This document shows, one piece after another, positions 1 to 6,059 of a stretch of 7,534 bases of DNA. The notes below the pieces were generated by a model, which was not told the origin of the DNA, did not search any database, and saw only the letters and a program-made list of their open reading frames with translations. Position numbers and translations under genes: made by a program. The first letter of the stretch is position 1, and every line of letters starts with the position of its first letter. The stretch comes from an uncultured Veillonella sp. (GTDB taxonomy: Bacteria > Bacillota > Negativicutes > Veillonellales > Veillonellaceae): assembly GCA_934202215.1 (NCBI GenBank), contig CAKPXR010000062.1:1-7534 (forward strand), in the 5' to 3' direction.

Positions 1-420
1 CGTTTAGTATGTATGCTAGAAGAAGCATTAGGTTTTAACCGTGGTGAAATTATTGTCATAAAGACAGCCGGTAATAGTGTAACACAACCTATTGATAATA
101 TTGTACAAAGCTTGCTTGTTGCTACTTATGGTATGGGTATTGAAGACGTATTAGTCATCGGCCATGAAAATTGTGGTATGATTGACTTCTCTGCTACAAC
201 ATTCATGGAATCCATGAAAGAAAAAGGAATCAGTGAAGATGCGGTTCGTATGATTGAGCCAGGTCTTATTGATTGGATGGATCGTTTCCATATCTCTGAA
301 GACAATGTAATTTATACGGTTAACTTTTTACGTCATCATCCTCTATTTCCAAAAGGAATGGGATTCTATGGTGGCATGATGGATCCTGATACAGGCGAAT
401 TCCGTTACATCGAAATATAA
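1..420 (+). CDS. beta-class carbonic anhydrase, 5' end missing
   Basis: This is the C-terminal 139 residues of a beta-class carbonic anhydrase, the zinc enzyme that interconverts CO2 and bicarbonate in the cytoplasm. The frame is open to the first base, and the residues before the first internal Met (RLVC) fit the family motif C-x-D-x-R-L, so the gene starts upstream and the ATG at 13 is not its start. The first visible Arg would be the Arg of the catalytic Asp-Arg pair; the first zinc Cys lies outside the window. The other two zinc ligands are visible in GHENCGM (His55 and Cys58, counting from the first visible residue). The KTAGNSV stretch (21-27) matches the usual R/K-N-A-G segment. The C-terminal GGMMDPDTGEFRYI matches the family's last strand pair. 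Bicarbonate supply would serve carboxylation steps (inference). Transcription probably ends at the hairpin just downstream. Confidence 0.88.
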   Translation, partial: RLVCMLEEALGFNRGEIIVIKTAGNSVTQPIDNIVQSLLVATYGMGIEDVLVIGHENCGMIDFSATTFMESMKEKGISEDAVRMIEPGLIDWMDRFHISEDNVIYTVNFLRHHPLFPKGMGFYGGMMDPDTGEFRYIEI

Positions 421-425
421 CCTTT

Positions 426-568
426 GATTTGATGGGGCCCAAGTTGATTTGTACATTTAAGTGAAAAAGGACGAGAACTAACCTCTACGCTCCAAAGCGA
501 GCTAAGTCGCTAATCGGTTAGTTCTCGTCCTTTTTCTAACTGTACCTATGAATTAGTCCCATCAAATC
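426..568 (+). repeat. long hairpin element 1, also likely terminator of the carbonic anhydrase gene
   Basis: A two-level inverted repeat. The inner stem is 21 bp and perfect (463-483 with 516-536), with an A-run on the 5' side and a T-run on the 3' side, so it could end transcription from either direction. The 32-base loop (484-515) holds the core CGCTCCAAAG and a small inner stem AGCGA/TCGCT around GCTAAG. Outer arms extend it: GATTTGATGGG at 426-436 pairs with CCCATCAAATC at 558-568, and GTAC at 451-454 with GTAC at 542-545. The element starts six bases after the carbonic anhydrase stop codon. The same plan occurs at 628-730, and inverted at 3296-3505. Confidence 0.85.
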
Positions 569-627
569 TGAATGTTTATTAACGATTTAGCGTAATTTCG
601 CTGCATCAAGAGGGGAAAGAGAAATTA

Positions 628-730
628 ATGGGGCCCCTATACATAACTACATTTAGGTAAAAAGAGTGAGGACTAACCTCTACGCTCCAAAGTGAGCTAA
701 GGAACTAACCGGTTAGTTATCACTCTTTTT
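628..730 (+). repeat. long hairpin element 2, direct copy of element 1
   Basis: This element repeats the left arm and centre of element 1, 195-196 bases further on. ATGGGGCCC, an 11-base spacer, TACATTTA, an A-rich stem arm and a 32-base loop come in the same order. The stem is 20 bp (659-678 with 711-730) with one mismatch and one G-T pair. By eye the loop (679-710) matches the loop of element 1 at 27 of 32 bases. The stem arms differ from element 1 (AGAGTGAG against GGACGAGA) yet still pair. The outer right arm seen in element 1 is missing or too decayed to recognise. Its T-run at 726-730 could stop read-through into the downstream cassette. Confidence 0.82.
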
Positions 731-941
731 AGGTTCTATTTAATAATGTTCTTTGTTGGGAATATAAATATTTTCCTTTCGCAAAATCAAAATATATCAA
801 TTTAAAATATTGATTAACAAGCTTTGTTTATGAATAAATAATGAAGAGTTAACTAGTTATTTATGAAATAAAGATGAAAGTTAAAGGTTTGTTGATAGAA
901 TACTAACAGTATTGATTTATTATTTGTTTATAGGGGGACAT
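731..941 (+). promoter_or_regulatory. AT-rich leader of the two-gene cassette, promoter not resolved
   Basis: There is no gene here. The stretch is very AT-rich and should hold the promoter of the downstream pair, since elements 1 and 2 would block read-through. Several weak -35/-10 pairs are possible and none stands out; one is TTGATA at 893-898 followed by AT-rich hexamers 17-18 bases on. Two short palindromes could be operators: ATCAAT-N7-ATTGAT (796-814) and AATACT-AAC-AGTATT (899-913). The ribosome binding site is a G-run (AGGGGGA, about 932-938) just before the ATG at 942. Confidence 0.35.
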
Positions 942-1781
942 ATGTTTAATAATAGTTTGAAAAAAGAAGCACTTTCTAGTTTGAAGAAAGAAAAGGGGGT
1001 ATATGATGAACAGTTGGCATCAACTGTTAACACTTTAGAGGGATTTCATAATAGTAAATTAAAAATAAAAGACAAAGTTAAAAAGTTTCATGATGAAATC
1101 GAAAGAATTGGTGGAAAACCAGATAATATTGAAATAGAGTTGCAACAAATTGAAACTGAATTAAATAAATTTGATGATGAATTGAAAAAATTGGAAAGTG
1201 AAGTTGATAATCAGAATTTTGGTACTTTGACAGGAGCAGGTGTTGCTGCAGGTGCGGGTATTGCAGCATTTGGGCCTACTGCCGCCATGGCTATAGCTAC
1301 TACCTTTGGTACTGCGTCAACTGGTACTGCCATTGCGACATTATCCGGTGCTGCAGCTACTAATGCTGCATTGGCTTGGCTTGGTGGAGGCGCTCTTGCT
1401 GCTGGCGGTAGTGGTATTGCGGGTGGTAGTGCATTAATAGCTGCAACAGGACCTGTTGGTTGGGCTGTTGGTGGAGCAGCACTTGCTATTGGTGGCTTTA
1501 TGGCTAATAGTAAGAATAAGGAGATTGCTAGAAAAGCAACTGAGCAGATTGAAAAATTAAAAGAAGAAAAGAATAAACTAAAAGCACTAACTACTAAAGT
1601 TGAATTACATTGTAAAGAATTGGAAAAACAAGAGGGCGTTTTCTCTTATATTGTAGATAATTTTAATTTAGGTAAAAAAAGTCATTGGACTGAACTTACT
1701 GAGAGCGAAATGAAAGATGTTGGATCTGCAGCTAATATTGCATCTGTAATGGCAAAAATGTTGAATGAGAAAGTAGCCTAG
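942..1781 (+). CDS. coiled-coil protein with central Gly/Ala-rich membrane domain, function unknown
   Basis: A 279-residue protein I cannot name. The start is set at 942 because AGGGGGA lies directly upstream; an in-frame ATG at 912 has no such site and would add a poor leader. Residues 1-90 are charged, Lys/Glu-rich and heptad-like, so probably coiled coil. Residues 93-187 are almost only Gly, Ala, Thr, Ser and Ile with several small-residue zipper patterns and a GPVGWAVGG motif, giving about three to four short membrane hairpin segments. Residues 190-232 return to a Lys/Glu coiled coil. The tail (233-279) is mixed. There is no signal peptide and no enzymatic motif. The coil/membrane/coil plan recalls pore-forming or membrane-remodelling proteins, but that is analogy only. 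It is followed after 64 bases by a second unknown membrane gene, probably co-transcribed. Both genes look more AT-rich than the biotin genes, suggesting acquisition. Confidence 0.85.
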   Translation: MFNNSLKKEALSSLKKEKGVYDEQLASTVNTLEGFHNSKLKIKDKVKKFHDEIERIGGKPDNIEIELQQIETELNKFDDELKKLESEVDNQNFGTLTGAGVAAGAGIAAFGPTAAMAIATTFGTASTGTAIATLSGAAATNAALAWLGGGALAAGGSGIAGGSALIAATGPVGWAVGGAALAIGGFMANSKNKEIARKATEQIEKLKEEKNKLKALTTKVELHCKELEKQEGVFSYIVDNFNLGKKSHWTELTESEMKDVGSAANIASVMAKMLNEKVA

Positions 1782-1845
1782 TATTAAGATTAAGACTGAA
1801 ATTAATTGTTAAGTTTATTTAGTGTAAATGGTGGTTTATTAAATT

Positions 1846-3213
1846 ATGAGTACATTAGCATTAACTAATGTAATAAATGAGTATCAATATGATGATATAG
1901 CCCAACATGTTGAGGATATTTCCTTTGATCGTTATGATGCTATGTTTGCAGGTATGTCAGGTTTGATGGCTGGTCTCATTGACGTGTTTTTTGTCGGAGT
2001 ACCCGATACTGGTGCGTTGACGAAAATGGCAGATAATGTAGTTGATGATTTAGTTAAAAAGGCTGCAAAGTTATCAGGATGGAATCCAAAATCTGGACAA
2101 GAAAATAATATAGCATCTGCTATAGGTTATTTTGAACGTAATTTTAAGGTTAATTATGACCATAGAAGTTCAGTGGATGTTAATGGAGCATTTAACATGG
2201 CTACTATTAATCACCATATTAAGTCTTTGGGCCATAGTCCAGATCCTATAGGGTTGTTTTTTTCAATATTAGATCAGTTCACAAATACAGCAACTTATGT
2301 GTCTGATGGTAAACTCATTAGAGTAGATACTACTGATAGTGATTTTCGTTTGGAGGGTAGTAACTTTATTGCAAAGTTATTTTCGGGCTTTGTTAATTGG
2401 TTAGGGCACGTATTATCTGATATCGCAGGTTCATCAGGTAGTAGAGGTAATGGTGGAAGAGGTAGTGGGTTACCAATTCCATTTATGAATTTATTTCAAT
2501 TTATTAATGTAGGTCAATTTCAGGTTGGAAAGCATTTAAATGATTTTGCTACTGTAATGGTAAAAGTATTCCAAGAGGGATACGATTTCAGACATGGCCT
2601 TGCTATGGCTGTGCCAGTATTATTTAATGAATTGATGATAAGAGCATTTTATGTAATTCGAAGACACTTTCAGTATAAGTTACCTTGGCGTGAATGTTTA
2701 CCTAGCATGAAAGACAAAACGCTACGCTGGATGTTACTTATTAGTACGGGCGCTATGTGTCTTGTTGATGGTGCTGATGCAGTTATTCGTGGTGGTGGTA
2801 ATGCAGTTTTAATCTTTTTAAGAATGAATCTGATTGCATGGATTAGATTAATCTATTTAGTTCTTAAAGAACTTTATATATTTGTTAAGCCTATATTAAA
2901 AGCACTTTGGAAGCATGTTAAATCATGGATTACAGATAAGGTTCTTACTGATTTTGAAAAGAAACAAATTGCTGCCTTTTATGATCGGATTAATAATTAC
3001 CAAGTAAAACTTGATGAAGAATTTAAGTTATTCTATGATGAGCTTTTAGAAGAACATAAGACGAATATGCTCTATATACAGGCTGTTAGTGATGCGCAAA
3101 ATTCTGACGATGCTATTAATAAATCAGTTCTTTTAGCAAGACATTATCAGGTTGATGAGAAGTCTATAATGCAAAATGCTGATGATGTGCGTAAAAAGCT
3201 TTTTGGAGGATAA
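1846..3213 (+). CDS. membrane-associated protein of unknown function, second gene of the cassette
   Basis: A 455-residue protein. I recall similar unnamed proteins from gut and oral Firmicutes but know no function. A weak ribosome binding site (GGTGG, 1830-1834) precedes the ATG. A hydrophobic Gly-rich stretch lies at residues 36-53. Residues 75-155 form a compact, conserved-looking part with several His (HH at 123-124, H130) in the segment SLGHSPDPIGLFF. Residues 174-195 are hydrophobic, followed by a Gly/Ser/Arg linker (195-208) and a further amphipathic part. The main membrane block is about 293-347, split by a charged turn with RGGGNA. The C-terminal part (368-402) is Glu/Lys-rich and probably coiled coil. 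No nucleotide-binding, nuclease or protease motif is visible. Its close spacing behind the coiled-coil gene and shared terminator suggest the two products work together, perhaps at the inner membrane (inference). Confidence 0.87.
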   Translation: MSTLALTNVINEYQYDDIAQHVEDISFDRYDAMFAGMSGLMAGLIDVFFVGVPDTGALTKMADNVVDDLVKKAAKLSGWNPKSGQENNIASAIGYFERNFKVNYDHRSSVDVNGAFNMATINHHIKSLGHSPDPIGLFFSILDQFTNTATYVSDGKLIRVDTTDSDFRLEGSNFIAKLFSGFVNWLGHVLSDIAGSSGSRGNGGRGSGLPIPFMNLFQFINVGQFQVGKHLNDFATVMVKVFQEGYDFRHGLAMAVPVLFNELMIRAFYVIRRHFQYKLPWRECLPSMKDKTLRWMLLISTGAMCLVDGADAVIRGGGNAVLIFLRMNLIAWIRLIYLVLKELYIFVKPILKALWKHVKSWITDKVLTDFEKKQIAAFYDRINNYQVKLDEEFKLFYDELLEEHKTNMLYIQAVSDAQNSDDAINKSVLLARHYQVDEKSIMQNADDVRKKLFGG

Positions 3214-3250
3214 TAAACAAGGATAGATTAGAGATAAAAGATATAGAAAG

Positions 3251-3289
3251 GATGCTTTAAATACTCAGGTATTTGAGCATCTTTTTTTT
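3251..3289 (+). terminator. intrinsic terminator of the two-gene cassette
   Basis: The stem GATGCT..AAATAC / GTATTT.GAGCATC has a small internal loop, a TCAG tetraloop and eight T residues at 3282-3289. It begins 37 bases after the stop codon of the second cassette gene, so it closes that transcription unit before the biotin genes. Confidence 0.88.
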
Positions 3290-3295
3290 ATAGCT

Positions 3296-3505
3296 AATCT
3301 ATTATTTTCGCATTTAAGGTTGATGATAGGACTATATGGGACTATTACATAAGTATAGCCATAGAGCTCACAGAACCTAGTAAAGAGCGACTTAGTTTAC
3401 TATGGAGCGATGAGCTAGGTTCTGTGATTTTTAATCTGGCTCCCACTGATGTATTTGGGCACCATATAGTCCTATCATAGTTAACCTTAAGCGTAATAAT
3501 AGGTT
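3296..3505 (-). repeat. 210-base imperfect inverted repeat, hairpin element 3 in opposite orientation
   Basis: Outer arms pair over the full length: AATCTATTATT at 3296-3306 with AATAATAGGTT at 3495-3505, then AAGGTT with AACCTT, then GATAGGACTATATGG (from about 3335) with CCATATAGTCCTATC (to about 3477). The inner stem CACAGAACCTAG (3369-3380) pairs with CTAGGTTCTGTG (3415-3426). On the - strand the loop reads GCTCCATAG..AACTAAGTCGCT, clearly the core of elements 1 and 2, and the right arm TAATAGTCCCAT matches TTAGTCCCAT of element 1. Unlike elements 1 and 2, the inner stem lacks A/T runs, so terminator function is less likely. Nothing else is seen between the cassette terminator and the biotin promoter. 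Confidence 0.8.
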
Positions 3506-3533
3506 GACTATATATTCTGTTTGGCTGTATATT
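3504..3533 (+). promoter_or_regulatory. candidate promoter of the bioD-bioA unit
   Basis: TTGACT (3504-3509), an 18-base spacer and TATATT (3528-3533) resemble a housekeeping sigma promoter. It would start transcription near 3540, just before the BirA-like site. A second pair, TTGTAG (3532-3537) with TTATAT (3555-3560) at 17 bases, is also possible and would place the -10 inside that site. The first pair overlaps the last two bases of the inverted repeat. Confidence 0.45.
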
Positions 3534-3542
3534 GTAGTTAGA

Positions 3543-3574
3543 TTGTAAACCTGTTTATATGGATTAGTTAACCT
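3543..3574 (+). promoter_or_regulatory. candidate BirA (biotin repressor) operator
   Basis: TTGTAAAC (3543-3550), a 16-base gap and GTTAACCT (3567-3574) resemble the known biotin operator plan TTGTAAAC/TTGTTAAC-N14-16-GTTAACAA bound by BirA-biotinyl-AMP. The left half fits well; the right half keeps GTTAAC but not the final AA. It lies 36 bases before the bioD start, over or just after the likely transcription start, as expected for repression when biotin is plentiful. Confidence 0.5.
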
Positions 3575-3610
3575 ATGCGATGCTAAGTGTTCGCTTGAGA
3601 GGAGTCAAGA

Positions 3611-4363
3611 ATGAAGCAGTTAGGTATTTCTATAATTGGTACAGATACAGATGTAGGAAAGACCTTTGTAACGGGTCTATTAGGGGCCATGGCTGTAGAT
3701 GATGGATTTGCTGTTGGGATGGTTAAACCGGTGTCATCTAGTGCAGTACCTTTTGCTGAATGTGTAACGATGGATGAGGATAATTATAATGCAGAGCTTG
3801 AAAGTAAGGATGCTACTCATTTAATGCGTGCTGCAGGAATTCCAGAATCTCGTCGCCATGAGGTTAATCCTTATGCTATTGCAGGTGATTTTTCCCCTCG
3901 TTTGGCTGCAGAATTATCCGGCATAGAAATTGATTATAATCATGTAATGGCTCATACACTGGATGTTGTTAATCGCTATGATTTAACATTTGTAGAAGGT
4001 GCTGGTGGAATCACAACACCTCTCTCGGGAGATAAAACTTTCACGGATTTGATGAAAGATATTAAATTGCCAGCAATCGTTGTAGCTGATGGACGATTAG
4101 GCTCTATTAACCGTGCTATTTTAACTTGTGAATATGCGAAGATACATGGTATTGAGGTGAAAGCTATCATCGTAAATGATACAACTGCAGTGGATTCATT
4201 CTTGTTGAAAACAAATGTAGAGGATATGGAACGATATACAGGTATTCCTGTGGTGGCTGTTGTACCTCCATACCAAGGACCAGATATCCAAAAGGTACAG
4301 CTTAATTGGGCGCGATTCTTTGTTGATTCTCAAAAGGTATGGAATACGGTATTAGGCATATAG
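3611..4363 (+). CDS. bioD: ATP-dependent dethiobiotin synthetase BioD
   Basis: The 250-residue cytoplasmic enzyme carboxylates 7,8-diaminopelargonate with CO2 and ATP and closes the ureido ring, giving dethiobiotin, the penultimate step of biotin synthesis. The P-loop is GTDTDVGKT at residues 10-18. VKPVSS (38-43) holds the conserved substrate-side Lys39. VEGAGG (128-133) is the second hallmark, with the Mg/phosphate-contacting Glu. ADGRLGSINRAILT (159-172) and IIVND (186-190) match the family's C-terminal strand and adenine-contact Asn; the usual His of the LGxINH motif is Arg168 here. It is slightly longer than the E. coli enzyme (about 225), mainly in the region at 45-110. The start is supported by GAGAGGAG at 3597-3604. 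bioA follows after 120 bases, and a BirA-like site lies upstream. Confidence 0.96.
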   Translation: MKQLGISIIGTDTDVGKTFVTGLLGAMAVDDGFAVGMVKPVSSSAVPFAECVTMDEDNYNAELESKDATHLMRAAGIPESRRHEVNPYAIAGDFSPRLAAELSGIEIDYNHVMAHTLDVVNRYDLTFVEGAGGITTPLSGDKTFTDLMKDIKLPAIVVADGRLGSINRAILTCEYAKIHGIEVKAIIVNDTTAVDSFLLKTNVEDMERYTGIPVVAVVPPYQGPDIQKVQLNWARFFVDSQKVWNTVLGI

Positions 4364-4483
4364 TAATTAGAAGTTGTCATTTAATCTAGGACAATTATTT
4401 ATATTAGTAGATTGTTATAGTAGTAGAACATTATAGGAATAGAGAATTATAGTTTGTAAGATTTGTAAGTATGAGGTGACGTA

Positions 4484-5872
4484 ATGGCAGAGAAACAGCT
4501 TTCACAAGCAGCACAATGGGATCATGAGTTTGTTTGGCATCCATTTACACAAATGCAAGACTGGTTAGCACAAGAACCAGTAGTAATTGAACGTGGTGAG
4601 GGTGTATACCTTATTGATGAGAACGGTAAAAAGTATTATGACGGCGTGTCCTCATTATGGGTTAACATTCATGGACATAACCACCCTGTATTAAACCAAG
4701 CATTGAAAGAACAAGTGGATAAAATTGCTCATAGCACATTGCTTGGTCTTGTAAGCCCACCATCTGCACAATTGTGTAAAGAATTGGTAGAGCTTGCTCC
4801 AGAAGGCTTAAATAAAGTATTCTTATCCGATGATGGTAGTACGGCTATTGAAGTAGCTATCAAGATGGCGTACCAATACCGTCAACTCGTAGGACAAACA
4901 AAGAAAACTAAGTTCATTGCCCTCAATGCTGGTTATCATGGGGATACATTAGGCACTGTATCTGTAGGTGGTATCCAATTGTTCCACCAAGTATTCCATA
5001 ACCTATTATTCAAACCTTTGACATTGCCAAGTCCTGGCGTATATCGCGATGTAGCAGATCGAGAAAAAGCCTTTGAAGAGTCTTTGGCTGAGTTAGAACG
5101 CATCCTTAATGAAGAGGGCGATGAAATCACAGCGCTCGTTATGGAACCATTAGTACAAGCCGCAGCAGGCATGCTTGTTATGCCTCATGGCTATTTGAAA
5201 CGGGTTCGTGAATTAACTGCGAAACATGATGTATTCCTCATTGTCGATGAAGTAGCCACAGGTTTTGGCCGTACAGGTAAATTCTTTGCTTGCGAACACG
5301 AAGGGGTAGCTCCAGACTTCATGACCTTGTCTAAAGGGATTACTGGCGGTTATATGCCTCTCGCTGCAACACTGACTACACAACGTGTCTTTGATGCGTT
5401 CCTTGGTACATTTGAAGAAAAGAAAACATTCTATCATGGCCACTCCTATACTGGGAATGCTTTAGCTTGTGCTGTAGCATTAGCCTCTTTGAAAGTATTC
5501 CGCGATGAAAAGGTTATTGAAGGATTACCTAAGAAAATCGAGGCTTTTACTAATGCATTGAAGCCAATTGAAAAATTGAAGCATGTTAAAGAGGTTCGTC
5601 AACGAGGCCTCATCGTAGGGATCGAACTTGAAAAAGATGTAAATACTCATGAAGCATATCGTCCAAATGATGCGGTAGGGGCTAAGGTGGGAGTCCTTGC
5701 TCGTGAACAAGGGCTTATCTGCCGTCCAATTGGTGATGTAGTAATCCTCATGCCGCCATTGGCATCTACAGTAGAGCAGTTAGAAGATATGGTCCGAATT
5801 GTCGGCGAAAGCATCCAACGTGCTACCGAAGAAGAGGGGATTCTAGAAGATTTACGCCCAATTATTTTATAA
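4484..5872 (+). CDS. bioA: 7,8-diaminopelargonate (DAPA) aminotransferase BioA
   Basis: A 462-residue class III PLP aminotransferase that converts 7-keto-8-aminopelargonate to 7,8-diaminopelargonate, the BioD substrate. Visible marks: WHPFTQM (18-24), SSLWVNIHGHNHP (56-68), DDGSTAIEVAIKMA (116-129) for the phosphate site, GYHGDTLG (150-157), VDEVATGFGRTG (254-265) with the PLP-ring Asp255, LSKGITGGY (282-290) with the Schiff-base Lys284, FYHGHSYTGN (316-325), and RPIGDVVILMPPL (414-426) with the substrate carboxylate Arg414. Several segments (PFTQM, AHSTLLGL, HGHSYTGN, PPLAST) look like the B. subtilis enzyme, which takes its amino group from lysine rather than S-adenosylmethionine, so the donor should not be assumed. 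The start has GAGGTGA at 4473-4479. It is probably co-transcribed with bioD; a weak extra promoter in the 120-base gap cannot be excluded. Confidence 0.96.
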   Translation: MAEKQLSQAAQWDHEFVWHPFTQMQDWLAQEPVVIERGEGVYLIDENGKKYYDGVSSLWVNIHGHNHPVLNQALKEQVDKIAHSTLLGLVSPPSAQLCKELVELAPEGLNKVFLSDDGSTAIEVAIKMAYQYRQLVGQTKKTKFIALNAGYHGDTLGTVSVGGIQLFHQVFHNLLFKPLTLPSPGVYRDVADREKAFEESLAELERILNEEGDEITALVMEPLVQAAAGMLVMPHGYLKRVRELTAKHDVFLIVDEVATGFGRTGKFFACEHEGVAPDFMTLSKGITGGYMPLAATLTTQRVFDAFLGTFEEKKTFYHGHSYTGNALACAVALASLKVFRDEKVIEGLPKKIEAFTNALKPIEKLKHVKEVRQRGLIVGIELEKDVNTHEAYRPNDAVGAKVGVLAREQGLICRPIGDVVILMPPLASTVEQLEDMVRIVGESIQRATEEEGILEDLRPIIL

Positions 5873-5889
5873 AGATTTAGAGTAAAAGT

Positions 5890-5948
5890 AAAAGCTATAT
5901 ATGTCATGATGCTATTAGGGTAGATGTACTGACATATATAGCTTTTTT
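5890..5948 (+). terminator. intrinsic terminator after bioA
   Basis: A perfect 17-bp stem (5890-5906 with 5930-5946) around a 23-base loop, followed by a T-run to 5948. The left arm begins with four A residues, so it may also work weakly in the other direction. It starts 18 bases after the bioA stop and separates the biotin block from the dicarboxylate carrier gene. Confidence 0.88.
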
Positions 5949-5969
5949 ATTTATAGAGTGATATATTTT

Positions 5970-5998
5970 TTGTTCTTAAACTATAGACTATACATTAT
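5970..5998 (+). promoter_or_regulatory. possible promoter of the dicarboxylate carrier gene
   Basis: TTGTTC (5970-5975), a 17-base spacer and CATTAT (5993-5998) are a moderate match to a housekeeping promoter. The whole gap 5949-6059 is AT-rich and other pairings are possible. A promoter is expected here because a strong terminator lies just upstream. Confidence 0.3.
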
Positions 5999-6059
5999 GA
6001 AAATACTATGATATTTCTGCATATCTATGATACTATATACGTATGAAGGAGGTCATCGT

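Noticed and set aside
426..730. Reading the two hairpins as a CRISPR array
   Set aside because: Only two copies, each a palindrome of over 100 bases, with no regular short spacers and no cas genes nearby.
747..806. Small open frame of 19 codons in the cassette leader
   Set aside because: No ribosome binding site and no similarity that I recognise; short open frames are expected in AT-rich DNA.
912..941. Upstream in-frame ATG for the first cassette gene
   Set aside because: No ribosome binding site; AGGGGGA sits just before the ATG at 942. The extension would cover the palindrome and the ribosome site itself.
3214..3610. A riboswitch before bioD
   Set aside because: The stretch is explained by a terminator, the inverted repeat and a promoter/operator. 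I see no known aptamer pattern, and biotin genes are usually controlled by BirA or BioR-type proteins.
4364..4483. Separate promoter for bioA
   Set aside because: TTGTCA at 4374-4379 has only a poorly placed TTATAT 19 bases on. No terminator splits bioD from bioA, so co-transcription is simpler.
5647..5907. 86-codon open frame on the - strand over the end of bioA
   Set aside because: It overlaps well-conserved bioA codons and the terminator, with no support of its own.
6027..6059. Upstream in-frame ATG for the carrier gene
   Set aside because: AAGGAGG at 6046-6052 points to the ATG at 6060, and Dcu proteins begin close to the first helix, as the shorter form does.
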